The notes beneath the pieces were generated by a model. It did not search any database. It was not told where the DNA came from and saw only the letters and a list, made by a program, of their open reading frames with translations. The translations under genes were made by a program, and so were the position numbers. Positions 45,438 through 55,927 of a stretch of DNA of 64,000 nucleotides are shown here, one piece after another. Where the stretch lies: the NCBI GenBank assembly GCA_027563935.2, contig CM050451.1, forward strand, positions 29,775,565 to 29,839,564, in the 5' to 3' direction. The stretch comes from Costus lasius (Eukaryota > Streptophyta > Magnoliopsida > Zingiberales > Costaceae). The first letter of the stretch is position 1. Each line of letters begins with the position of its first letter.

Positions 45438-45573
45438 TGTTGGTGTGTACATCTGAGTTGGTTTAGAGTATAACTCTAGAACCTGAGTTTGTTATATGTT
45501 GGTGTGTACATCTGAGTTGGTTTAGAGTATAACTCTAGAACCTGAGTTTGTTATATGTTGGTGTGTACATCTG
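45438..45573 (+). repeat. 59-bp tandem repeat in LTR N (2.3 copies)
   Basis: TGTTGGTGTGTACATCTGAG and the following bases start at 45438, 45497 and 45556; the first two copies are nearly identical. Confidence 0.9.
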
Positions 45574-46273
45574 ACTGTTTATATGACTTCTGTTTTCTTT
45601 ATGTTGTTATATGTTGACATAATGTTCCTGTTAAAGATTTTTAAAATAATCTGTCTATATTTTTGAATGTATGTTATGGATGGTCGATTTAGACTATCCA
45701 CTCACTGGGCTGTGTAGCTCACCCCTCACTATTTTCAGGCATAGAGCAGGGGCGCATTTCTTGAGTTAGCATTGGCATGGATATCGCTAGTTTGCTGTTT
45801 AAGAACTTTTGTGCTTAATTATTTGGGGCCGGTTGTAGCCGAACTATATGAATGATATGAGCTATGTGAACCATGTGAACTATGTGAACTTGTGATGTCA
45901 GATTGTGGCTGTTAAATGAGTTTGATTTTTGTGTCACCGCGGGCTTCAGCCTGGTTTCGGTGTTTGGTATGAGTTTATAAAATCGATTTTGTGATTTTGT
46001 TTTGAATTTCGGTTTGTGGTGTATTCTTTGTAATCGGTTTTGATATACCTGTAACTTGCATATGTCTAGTGCAAGGAATGCGTGGTGGCAGGTACCTTTA
46101 TGAAATTGTGTTTTTGTGGAGATTTATATGTATGGAATTTTCGAAATTTTCAGATCGGGTTTCCTGAACGGTGTTTTACCTAGCATATGTATCGATCTTG
46201 TATGATAACATCCTGTTTCTTTCATGAATTGTGTTGCTTGTTTGGGGTTAAGATAACGGGATGTTACAACCAT

Positions 46274-46673
46274 AGCCATTGTGTGAGTGGTGTCTTGGAA
46301 TCAAGAGAACAAAAGAGGTCTCCTCCTTGTTGTCACACACAAGATGATCAACGGCTACTCTTTGAGATCCTTGTGCTAGCAAGTTTCTTCAAAGGTTGTC
46401 GTATGCAAGGGATGAGATGATTCTCTTTGGCCGAGAGCTCCTTGTCCGAAACCTCTCCTTCTCGTCAATCACCTCCAAGCGAAAATGCAAGGCGTTGAAG
46501 TGAAGTGAGCAACGTTACCACATGGAAGCGTTTTGTTTTCAACATTGAAAACCGCCTTCCAAAATAGGTAAGTCTCAATGGCTCATGCGTTCACATAGTG
46601 AACGTTCGAAACTTCCTTTCATTGAACCTCTCATTGAACCAAGCGTTCACATAGTGAACCGGTTCAATTAGAT
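46274..46673 (-). repeat. Second copy of inverted LTR O, truncated end
   Basis: Collinear with 34216-34615, then broken inside O. Three base differences from the first copy are visible in about 400 bp, whereas none was found left of N. Confidence 0.85.
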
Positions 46674-46679
46674 GCATCG

Positions 46680-46843
46680 ATCTAGAAATGGCCATGGTAT
46701 GAATCGCATTCTTTCTTGCATTCAAAAGTTTTAATGTTGATCATAATACATGCATCGATCCCATGAAACCCTAGTATCCGCTGCCCGCGTTTTGTATGCG
46801 CCACTTTAGGGTTTCGGCCCCCCTTATTGAAAGGGGACTTTCA
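46680..46843 (+). repeat. Copia F LTR 3, 164-bp stub
   Basis: Matches 33645-33808 with about two differences and ends GGGGACTTTCA, followed by GCAAC. It marks the right end of the array. Six extra bases (46674-46679) separate it from the truncated O. Confidence 0.88.
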
Positions 46844-47044
46844 GCAACCTTGTAGGTTCCTCTGACGTTGGCAGTGATGCCCTAAGATCATCACAAGTAG
46901 TGAGTGGCACCTAGTAGTGCATCACTGCTACCCCAAGTCATCGGAATGGATATCGATATTGACATCCTCATCATTACAACTAGGTACAGATGCATTATAG
47001 TCTCTTTGCTAAATTGATATCCGATTGGACAAGTGTATCACCAC
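46844..47044 (-). repeat. Angela-type LTR M, continuation
   Basis: Resumes after array F with GCAAC and follows the K/G LTR in reverse (TGTAGGTTCCTCTGACG, GATATCCGATTGGACAAGTG) until 47044, where it stops within the LTR and copia H leader sequence begins in the opposite orientation. Confidence 0.78.
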
Positions 47045-47688
47045 TTGTTAGATAAAAGATAAAACTAAGAGGATGAGACCTCAAAAATCCTCAAATAAAA
47101 TATTAAGTCTGAAATAAGCCTACTAACTCGTAGCCCTCATCAAGCTATCGATCATTTGTGTTGTGCACTGTTTTCCACCCTCGTGGGACACATCCACTTA
47201 TCTTTAAAAGGTGTGTGGTGATAATGGTTTCCCCAGTCCAGTTTTAACCTGGACGTGCCTTCATAAGGAAACTTGTTGGCCCTGGGCATAACGGTTAGGA
47301 ATAGACTTGACTAGTTTTTCATATGTGGTGGCCACATGGTGGAACTCTAGAGGCATCGTTGAGAGGTTAGGGTTTCATGTTGTATCTAGCCCTCCCTGGA
47401 CATGAAATGCCTAGACTGTCTCAATAATGAAAATTGCCAAGTGCAATCGGCCGACGTGCCCACCTTAAGAAGCATGCGTTAGTTTATGCATCTCATTCTA
47501 CCCTCGTGGGACACGAAGCCTCATGTGAAATAAGGATCACATCCCACTAGGAAATCACGGATTTCTCGATTGACTTTGTGGGTTATCAATTCGATTAAAA
47601 TAGTGGAAGCCATAATCATTTAATACAAGTCCAAATTAAATGATTCAAAGTAGTACTAATTTACTTTTTCTTGATTATTGTAGATATA
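47045..47688 (+). other. Copia H leader, truncated
   Basis: Matches about 52641-53278 of G. It keeps the three leader hairpins in weakened form at 47174-47187, 47386-47399 and 47497-47510, where some stem pairs are now G-T (G-U in RNA). Confidence 0.75.
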
Positions 47689-49657
47689 ATGGCAACAAAC
47701 AATAGCAGATGGTCACTGCGATCTATCCTAGAAAGGAACAAGTTGGTTGAAACCAACTTATTGGACTGGTATCTCAACTTGAGGATTGTTCTCAAGCATG
47801 AGAAGAAGATATATGTCCTTGAGTAGTCTATTCTTGAATCCCTTCCATGCTCAGCCTCAGCGGCCGAGACTGATGCTTTTCATAAGCATCAAAAGGATGC
47901 ATCTGAGGTTATTAATCTGATGCTAACCAACATGTCACCTGAATTGCGAAGGCGATATGAGGAGAAAAGTGCCACAGAGATCATAAGTGATCTAAAGCAG
48001 CTTTTCGATGAAGCAGTTAGTACTCATACCTCTAAGGCAATCCATCAATGCAACAGTAAGCCAAAGGGTTTGACAAAGTCATTGAACATAAAGTTGGAAA
48101 GGATAAGGAAGGATAAGTGCTATAATTGTAGAAGGCCAATCCACTTTAAAAGGGACTTAGTACAACTTCAAAATGAGGTGAAGAGATGCAGGGCTTCATC
48201 TTCTAGCTCAGGTATTTATGTTACTGAAGTCAACCTTTCTACTTCTATGTCATGGGTATTGGATACTGTATGCGGAGCTCATATTTGTACAAATATCCAG
48301 GGGCTGAAGAAAAGTATATCGGTGCGGCCAGGAGAGATTGACCTACGAGTTGGAAATGGAGCACAGGTTGCTGCTATTGCTCTAGGAATTTTGACGATCT
48401 CCCTGCCTTCTGGACTTCAATTAGAGTTAGATAATTACTATTATGTACCTTCTCTTACCAAAAACATTGTATCCATTCCTTGTTTGGCAAGGAAAGGTTT
48501 TAAGTTTGAAATAAAGGAGAACTCTTGTTCTTTTTCGTTTGCAAACATGTTTTATGGGAAGGGTACTTTATGCAATGGATTATATCTCTTGGACATGGAT
48601 AACTCTATATGTAACATAAATAATAAAAAGATCAAACTGAGTGGTTCAGTTAGTGCATACCTTTGGCATTGTAGATTAGCCCATATAAACAAAAATCGCA
48701 TTCAACAACTCCATGTGAATGGATTATTAGATTCAACCTCCTTGGAGGAGTTTGATGCATGTGAACCTTGTTTATTAGGGAAAATGACAAAAGCGCCTTT
48801 TACCAAGATAGGTGAGAGGGCAAGAGGTTTATTGGACCTCATACATGGTAATGTGTGTAGGCAATTCAGTAAACAAGCTAGAGGAGGGTACAACTACTTC
48901 ATCACATTTACTAATGACTTTAGTAGATATGGTTATGTCTATTTGATGAGACATAAATCAGAATCCTTTGAGAAATTTAAGGAGTTCAGACATAAAGTAG
49001 AGAACCAGCTTGGTAGATCTATTAAAACTCTTAGATCAGATTGAGGTGGAGAGTACCTGAGTGGTGAGTTGTTTAATTATCTTAGAGAGTATGGGATTCT
49101 ATCCCAACTCACCCCTCCTCGAACACCCCAATGGAATGGTGTGTTTAAGAGGAGGAATCGAACTTTGTTGGACATGGTTCAATCTATGATGAGTCATGCT
49201 GCTCTACAACCCTTATTCTGGGGACATGCACTTGAAATAGCTTCTCTCATACTGAATAATGTTCCATCTAAGAGTGTCTCCAAGATTCCATACGAGGTAT
49301 GGAGTGGAAGACACCCGAATCTCTCTTTTATCAAAATCTGGGAATGTGAGGCCTATGTCAAACGTCAGGATTCTAGAAAGCTAGTACCCAGATCTGATAA
49401 ATGCGTGTTTGTGGGGTATCCTAAGGAAACTAAAGGATACTACATTTATGTTCCCACAGAGAACAAAGTCTTTGTTGCTCGGGGTGCTGTCTTTCTAGAG
49501 AAAGAATTTCTCATGAAAGAAGTTAGTGGGAGGAAGTTTGACTTGGACAAGGTCCAAGTACAACCACAAGATACATAGATGGAACTTGAGCCACCTGCAC
49601 CGGTTGATGTACCGGAGGCTCAGACACAGGCCCCACATAGGTCTGGAAAGATTCGTC
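47689..49657 (+). pseudogene. Copia H gag-protease-integrase, decayed
   Basis: ATG 47689 opens a short-form gag (MATNNSRWSLRSILERNKL). Stops in the same frame are at 47824 (TAG), 49042 (TGA, where G has CGA arginine in LRSDRGGE, next to the second catalytic aspartate) and 49576 (TAG). The knuckle is CYNCRRPIHFKRDL, lacking the last cysteine. As in G, gag is about 97 residues shorter than in F. Protease reads DTVCG instead of DTACG, and the first catalytic aspartate is lost: LIHGNVCR where G has LIHTDVCG. The gene is interrupted by G after RTGTACA-type target sequence. Confidence 0.88.
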
Positions 49658-49662
49658 GTACA

Positions 49663-51620
49663 TGTTGGTGTATATGCCCTAGGACCTAGTTTTGGTCAAC
49701 TTATGTACTACTTGACACTGATATTTATATATCATTCTGGCATTGTCGTTATCATTGTTTGACTACACCTGCGATTGTGTACTTACATGATAATGTCCCT
49801 GGAGACAGATTGGATCTGTGCTCGAATTATAATCCCCAGTCGATGTACCTTAGTGGATATGGGACAGCTATGGTACTTGTGAGACTGGTATGTGGGCTGG
49901 TTAGGCACGTGGTGCTAACGCAGACACATGGGTATATCATTGGGGATATACTGGATAGACCCGCTATGAGGCTATGACTTGGTGTCATGAGTTATCCTCA
50001 TAAGTGACAGGAGATGCATTGATCCCTTGACTTGAGGTCATTAATCATTCTATATGGTTAGGGACTTGCTTTGATACAACCTAACACCTTGCCGTAGCTG
50101 GGAGGTCATAACGGTTGTTATTGAGCATGTCACGACCCATATGAGAAGATCAATGGACAAACATAGGATTTGCCCCTTCCCTAAGGAAGTATGATATCCA
50201 TGGAGCTCCTTTATGGTTCTATGACTGAGAGTGTATGGCCATACCCAGGTAAGAACCTGTTTTAGTCATAGCCATGTGATTGGATGAAAACAAGTGGTGA
50301 CACACTTGTCCAATCGGATATCAGTACGGCAAAGAGACTGTAATGCATCTGTACCTAGTTGCGATGATGGGGATGTCGATGTCGATATCCATTCCAACGA
50401 CCTGGGTAGCAGCGATGCACTGCTAGGTGCCACTCACTGCTTGTGATGACCTTTGGTCAGCACTGCCAGCGTCAGAGGAACCTACAGGGTCGCACACCTT
50501 GATACTTAAGTTCTCGTATTGATCGGGAAGCCTTGTGATCGAGTTATTGGATAACTCGGATCTAATTGGGAGATTTCATCAGCGCCAATGGGCCTGATGA
50601 GATGGAAGAATGTTATTGGAGCCAAACTTCATTTTTGGCAGGTTGACCCGTATTTGACCATGGTTGGTCACATTTGGATTAGGGTTGCATTGGATTGGAT
50701 CCAAGTGCTTAATCAACCTATGCAATGATGTTTGGGCTAGCTCATTATCCAATGAGGCCCAATAACAAGTTCTCATGAAGAGATGAGAGGCTAAAAGGGT
50801 ATAATGGGGAGAAACATGAACCATTAGGCGCCTAGGGGCATAATGGGGTCATGTTGGCGCCTTTGCTTCATTATGGAAGTAAAGGGCGCCTCCCCCTCTC
50901 TTCCTAGGATGGAATGCATGCCTCTATGGCATTGCTTGAGGCGCAAGGCATGGCCTTGGCGCACAAGGAAAGGCGTGGGAACAAAAGGTAACGTTGAATG
51001 AGAATTATGGAAATGTCTTGGAGACTTTCCTTATCTCAAACCTCCTCATCCTAGCCCTACACTTGTCATGATCCTAGCCATTACCCTAACCGCCTCTTGC
51101 CCTATAAATATGACCCTAGTCGCCCCCTCTTGTGGGTAATCAATCCTTGAAGGCGTGAACACAAGAAGAGGGGCGAGTGCTTGGAGCAAGGGCGCATCTT
51201 CCTTCTTCCATAACCGCAAGCCACTTCCTCCTTTCCTCTTGGCGCAAGGAACATTAGTGCTTGGCGTTTTTGGATAGTCTTCCTTCTTCTCTTGGCGCAT
51301 CATCTCTCTTGGTGGCGCAAGTGAAGTAGAGTTTCTCCCTAAGGCTTGGATCTTCTTCCCGAGGCTAGCACCGGGCGTGGAAGAAGAGAACTCAAGAGAT
51401 CCGTGTGTGCGAGACTGCAGAGGGCGAACACTTGGGCGCCTTCATCGACATCGCTCTACATTGCTCTTAAGGTATTTCCTAACTCATCGTGTCGACTCCC
51501 TTGCATGCGATCTTCACTGGGTTTTTTTGGGACTGGCCTATTTCGGGGACATTCTTCCGCTGCGAAAAATGTATGTCCATAACTCTGAAAACTGTAAAAT
51601 GTCCCCGGGGTTTCCCAACA
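49663..51620 (+). repeat. Copia G 5' LTR (1958 bp)
   Basis: TGTTGGTGTATATGCCC to GGTTTCCCAACA, with terminal inverted repeats TGTTGG/CCAACA. A TATA box lies at 51103. Small frames inside (for example 51346-51582) recur in K and the 3' LTR without any protein signature. Confidence 0.95.
51103..51110 (+). promoter_or_regulatory. TATA box in copia G 5' LTR
   Basis: TATAAATA in CCCTATAAATATGACCC, 1.44 kb into the LTR. In the 3' LTR of the same element the motif reads ACAAATA after CCCT (near 58346). Confidence 0.6.
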
Positions 51621-51621
51621 A

Positions 51622-51633
51622 TGGTATCAGAGC
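51622..51633 (+). promoter_or_regulatory. Primer binding site, copia G (tRNA-iMet type)
   Basis: TGGTATCAGAGC, one base after the 5' LTR end CCCAACA; a perfect match to the usual site. Confidence 0.95.
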
Positions 51634-53278
51634 TACTTGCAAGACTCGAACGATGTTTTATGCTTTTCTTCCATGCTCACATGCCATATCTCTATTTTCA
51701 TAAATAGCATGATGCATGGCAATCGATTTTTCTAAAAGTAGAAAAATTAGGGTTTCTTGTTTCTATCATCCTCTCAATCTCTTTTGGATATTTGGACTAT
51801 TTTTCTTGTTTGATTTAAAGATCAAAGGCGCACGTAATTTTGTCAAGTAGGACGGGCATTGTGTCTTCGGACTGGCCAAGTCTCTTGATCTGACAAAATT
51901 GCCAGCCGAATGGATCTCTGAAATCATCATGAAAAATAAATCGCAATAAACCAAAAGACTTGTGAGAAGAAGATGAGAAAAAGAAACTGGTTTTATGAAA
52001 AAGTAAAATTTCAGATTTTATGTTTTTCATGAGCATGTAGAATTGCATGAGTAAATACCTTGATTGTGCATGGTGTTGTGATCATTAGTCAAGCCCCCTC
52101 TTGCATGCCTGCGATGTATCCTTGTGCGACCTGCGTGCCATCTTTTTCATTATTTTTGTAAAAATTAAGAGGAAGATTAAGGGCTAGGCGCATCCTTCTT
52201 GGACCTTGATGCTCGCATCTTTCTTGATGGCGCAAGCATGCAAGGTGGCGCATGCAAGCTGCTGCTTGGTTGCTTGGTGGCGCAAGAAATCTTGGCCCCT
52301 TGCATGGTGGCGCACCTTCCTTGGAGGAAGACCATGGCATTGGCCGAACCTATGGGGAACTTCAAAAGTATTCCTCTACGGTTTGAGAGCTAAACCATGA
52401 GAGAAGGACCTTGGAGCCAACCTTGAAGTTCAAGCTAGAGGTTGGCTAGGTTAGGTCTAGTTTTGGGGCTTGAGTTCTAGGACAAGAGTTGAACCTATTT
52501 CATGGCATGGATTGGTTCAATGTCTTGTATAGGATATGATCACATCATCCTTTACTGCTTTTATTATTATCTGCAGAAGCATGCCTGAAATGTTTTACCG
52601 TTATGTTATCACTATAGGATTGCATGCCTGTAATGATAGACATAAGATAAAACTGAGATGATGAGACCTTAAACAAAAACCCTCAATTAAAATATCAAGT
52701 CTGGTAGCCTTCTAACACGTAGCCCTCACTAAGCTATCGATCAGTGGTGTTGTGAATTGTTTCCCACCCTCGTGGGACACACCCACTTATCTTTAGAAAG
52801 TGCGTGGTGGCAATGGTTTCCCCAGTCCAGTTTTAACCTGGGCGTGCCTTCGCAAGGAAACTCGTTGGCCCTGGGCATAACGGTTAGGAATGGACTTGAC
52901 TAGAAGTTCACATGTGCTGGGCACATGGTGAAAGTCTAGAGGCATCGTTGAGAGGTAAAGGTTTCATGTTGTATCCAGCCCTCGCTGGACATGAAATGCC
53001 CAGACTGTCTCAACAAGGGGAGTTGCTTGGAGCAACCGGCTGGCGCGCCCACCTTAGGAAGCATGGGTTACTTTGTGCATCTCATCCCACCCTCGTGGGA
53101 CGCGAAGCCTCATGTGAAATAAGGATCCCATCTCACTAGGAAGTTTTAAACTTTCCAATTGACTTTGTGGGTTGTCAATTCGAATATAAAATAGTGGGAG
53201 CCATGGTCATTTAAAACAAGTCCAGTTTAAATGACTCGAAGTAGTACTAATCTGCTGTTTCTTGGTTGTTGTAGAACA
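51634..53278 (+). other. Copia G leader with three matched hairpins
   Basis: 1.6 kb noncoding. Three hairpins with a CCTC loop: 52763-52776 (CCCAC/GTGGG), 52975-52988 (CCAGC/GCTGG) and 53086-53099 (CCCAC/GTGGG). The middle one differs at two positions of the stem, with both partners changed. The leader ends TGTTGTAGAACAATGG at the gag start. BARE-type leaders carry dimerisation and packaging signals, so these are candidates. Confidence 0.78.
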
Positions 53279-55927
53279 ATGGCTGTGAACAATGGCAGAT
53301 GGTCACTGCGATCTACCCTGGAAAGGGATAAGTTGGTTGGATCCAACTTAAAGGATTGGTATATGAATTTGAGAATTGTGCTCAAGCTCGAGAGGAAGCT
53401 ATATGTCCTTGAGAAGCCAATTCCTGAACCACTTCCATGCTTGGCCTCGGCGGCTGAGAAGGATGCTTATGATAAGCATCAAGCTGATACTTCGGAGGTT
53501 GCACAATTGATGCTAACCAACATGTCGCCCGAGCTTAGAGGGCAATATGAATCTAAGAGTGCCTCTGAAATTATTTCTAATCTAAGGCAGCTCTTTGATG
53601 CATTGGTTGAGCTCAACCCTCCCAAAGTAAGCATTCAGTGCGTTGAGCCCAAAGGCTTAACTAATACATTGAAAACAAAGATGGAAAGAGTCAGGAATAA
53701 TAAGTGCTGCTCATGTGGAGGACCACCTCACATGATAAAGGACATAGTACGACTTCAGAATGAGAAGAAGAGAGGCAAGGCTTCGTCTTCATGCTCAGGT
53801 ATTTATGTTACAGAAGTCAACCTTTCTACTTCTATGTCATGGGTATTGGATACCGCATGTGGAGCTCATATTTGTACAAATATGCAGGGGCTCAAGAAAA
53901 GTAGATCGGTGCGGCTTGGAGAGATTGACCTACGCGTTGGAAACGGGGCACAGGTTGCTGCTGTTGCTGTAGGCGTTTTGACTCTCTCCTTGCCTTCTGG
54001 ACTTCAATTAGAACTAGACAATTGCTTTTGTGTACCTTCGCTAACAAAGAACATTGTATCCATTCCTTGCTTGGCGAGGAAAGGATTTAAATTTGAAATA
54101 AATAAGAACTCCTGTTCTTTTTCAATTGCAAATATGTTCTATGGGAAGGGTACTTTGTGCAATGGTCTATATATCTTGGATATGGAAAGTTCTATTTGTA
54201 ACATAAGCAATAAGAGGACCAAACTGAGTGGTTCAGTTGGTGCTTTCCTATGGCACTGTCGATTAGCCCATATAAACAAGAATCGCATCCAACAACCCCA
54301 TGCAAATGGATTGTTAGATTCAAGTTCCTTGGAGGAATTTGATACTTGTGAACCTTGTTTATTAGGGAAGATGACAAAGGCGCCCTTCACCAAGATTGGT
54401 GAGAGGGCAGAAGGTTTATTGGATCTCATACATACTGATGTGTGTGGGCCCTTCAATAAACAAGCCAGAGGAGGGTACAGCTACTTCATTACCTTTACTG
54501 ATGACTTCAGTAGGTATGGTTATGTCTACTTAATGAGACATAAATCTGAATCCTTTGAGAAATTCAAGGAGTTCAAGAATGAAGTAGAGAACCAGCTTGG
54601 AAGATCCATTAAAGCTCTTCGATCAGATCGAGGTGGAGAATACCTGAGTGGTGAGTTCTTTGACTATCTGAGAGAGTGTGGGATCATATCCCAACTCACT
54701 CCTCCTGGAACACCTCAATGGAATGGTGTGTCTGAAAGGAGAAATCAAACTTTATTGGATATGGTTCGATCCATGATGAGTCATGCAACTCTACCTTCAT
54801 CATTCTGGGGGCATGCACTAGAAACAGCTTCTCTAATACTGAATAATGTTCCATCTAAGAGTGTCTCCAAAATACCATACGAGGTATGGAGTGGAAGACG
54901 CCCTAATCTCACGTTTATCAGGATCTGGGGATGTGAGGCTTATGTCAAACGTCAGGATTCTAGCAAGCTAGAACCTAGATCTGATAAATGTGTGTTTGTG
55001 GGGTATCCTAAGGAAACTAAAGGATACTACTTCTATGTCCCAACCGAGAACAAAGTTTTTGTTGCTCGGGGTGCTGTCTTTCTAGAGAAAGAATTTCTTA
55101 TGAAAGAAGTTAGTGGGAGGAAGTTTGACTTGGATGAGGTCCAAGTGCAAGCACAAGACAAAGAGATGGAATCTGAGCCACCTGCACCGGTTGCTAGGCA
55201 ACCTGAGGCTCAGACACAGGTCCCGCGTAGGTCTGGGAGAATTCGTCATGCACCTGAAAGGTATGGGTCGCTACCGACCCAACACGATGGGATCTTCATC
55301 ATTGAGGATGAACCTAGAACCTATGATGAGGCGGTCAGTGGACCGGACTCCGAGAAATGGCTTGACGCCATGAGATCTGAGATGGATTCCATGTCGGCTA
55401 ACCAAGTCTGGGATTTGGTTGAGCTGCCTGATGGGGTAAAACCCATAGGGTGTAAATGGGTCTTCAAGAAGAAGACAGACATGGATGGCAAAATAGTTAC
55501 CTATAAGGGTAGACTAGTGGCTAAAGGATTTAAACAAGTCCACGGGGTGGACTATGATGAAACCTTCTCGCCAGTTGCCATGATTAAATCCATTCGGATT
55601 CTGCTTGCTATAGCTGCATATCATGACTATGAGATATGGCAGATGGATGTGAAAACAGCGTTCCTTAACGGGAAGCTGACTGAGGATGTGTATATGACAC
55701 AACCTGATGGCTTCATCCATCCTGCAGAGGCTAATAAGGTCTGCAGGCTAAAGAGGTCCATCTATGGATTAAATCAAGCATCTCGAAGTTGGAATCTTCG
55801 ATTTGATGAGGCCGTGAGAGATTATGGCTTTATCAAAAGCGAAGATGACGCCTGTGTATACAGAAAATTCAGTGGAAGCTTGGTAATTTTTCTGGTCTTG
55901 TATGTTGATGACATACTGCTCATCTGA
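53279..55927 (+). CDS. Copia G short gag-protease-integrase-RT (to TGA)
   Basis: ATG 53279 gives MAVNNGRWSLRSTLERDKL; the frame is open further upstream but this ATG matches the start in H and F. Gag is 1-165: residues corresponding to F 105-200 are absent, and the knuckle (CCSCGGPPHMIKDI, 143-156) has isoleucine in place of the last cysteine. Then come protease DTACG (191-195), the integrase zinc site (HCRLAHI, CEPC), catalytic residues in TDVCGPF, SDRGGEY and SERRN, linker RRSGRIRHAPERYG, and RT up to YVDDILLI. The frame ends at TGA 55925-55927, three residues after the catalytic YVDDI block, where relatives have a glycine codon GGA (a G-to-T change). No other break is seen. Confidence 0.94.
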   Translation: MAVNNGRWSLRSTLERDKLVGSNLKDWYMNLRIVLKLERKLYVLEKPIPEPLPCLASAAEKDAYDKHQADTSEVAQLMLTNMSPELRGQYESKSASEIISNLRQLFDALVELNPPKVSIQCVEPKGLTNTLKTKMERVRNNKCCSCGGPPHMIKDIVRLQNEKKRGKASSSCSGIYVTEVNLSTSMSWVLDTACGAHICTNMQGLKKSRSVRLGEIDLRVGNGAQVAAVAVGVLTLSLPSGLQLELDNCFCVPSLTKNIVSIPCLARKGFKFEINKNSCSFSIANMFYGKGTLCNGLYILDMESSICNISNKRTKLSGSVGAFLWHCRLAHINKNRIQQPHANGLLDSSSLEEFDTCEPCLLGKMTKAPFTKIGERAEGLLDLIHTDVCGPFNKQARGGYSYFITFTDDFSRYGYVYLMRHKSESFEKFKEFKNEVENQLGRSIKALRSDRGGEYLSGEFFDYLRECGIISQLTPPGTPQWNGVSERRNQTLLDMVRSMMSHATLPSSFWGHALETASLILNNVPSKSVSKIPYEVWSGRRPNLTFIRIWGCEAYVKRQDSSKLEPRSDKCVFVGYPKETKGYYFYVPTENKVFVARGAVFLEKEFLMKEVSGRKFDLDEVQVQAQDKEMESEPPAPVARQPEAQTQVPRRSGRIRHAPERYGSLPTQHDGIFIIEDEPRTYDEAVSGPDSEKWLDAMRSEMDSMSANQVWDLVELPDGVKPIGCKWVFKKKTDMDGKIVTYKGRLVAKGFKQVHGVDYDETFSPVAMIKSIRILLAIAAYHDYEIWQMDVKTAFLNGKLTEDVYMTQPDGFIHPAEANKVCRLKRSIYGLNQASRSWNLRFDEAVRDYGFIKSEDDACVYRKFSGSLVIFLVLYVDDILLI

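Larger units (their letters stand above)
43331..46268 (+). repeat. Tekay-like solo LTR N (2938 bp)
   Basis: Starts TGTAAGATCC and ends GGGATGTTACA, flanked by a perfect ACCAT duplication (43326-43330 and 46269-46273). Related to the D LTR by its ends, by the 29-nt hairpin units and by a conserved AAGGTGAGTGGA / AAGGCGAGTGGA block, but otherwise well diverged. No interior remains. It carries three separate tandem repeats (26, 46 and 59 bp). No gene-like frame is seen. Confidence 0.9.
32129..46843 (+). mobile_element. Copia F tandem array: LTR / interior / LTR / partial interior / LTR stub
   Basis: One insertion event flanked by GCAAC (32124-32128 and 46844-46848) but containing three LTRs: 32129-33808, 41244-42923 and a 164-bp stub 46680-46843. 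After the second LTR the sequence repeats the primer site, leader and the inverted solo LTR O exactly as after the first, at a period of 9115 bp. A deletion then joins O to the stub. Such arrays are expected from unequal recombination between LTRs of sister copies. 32129-34215 and 41244-43330 look identical to me over about 2.1 kb, whereas the parts right of solo LTR N differ from the first copy. Confidence 0.92.

Noticed and set aside
51346..51582. Frame MDLLPEASTGRGRRELKRS repeated in K and G LTRs
   Set aside because: Present because the LTR is repeated; frames shift between copies by small indels and no domain is visible.
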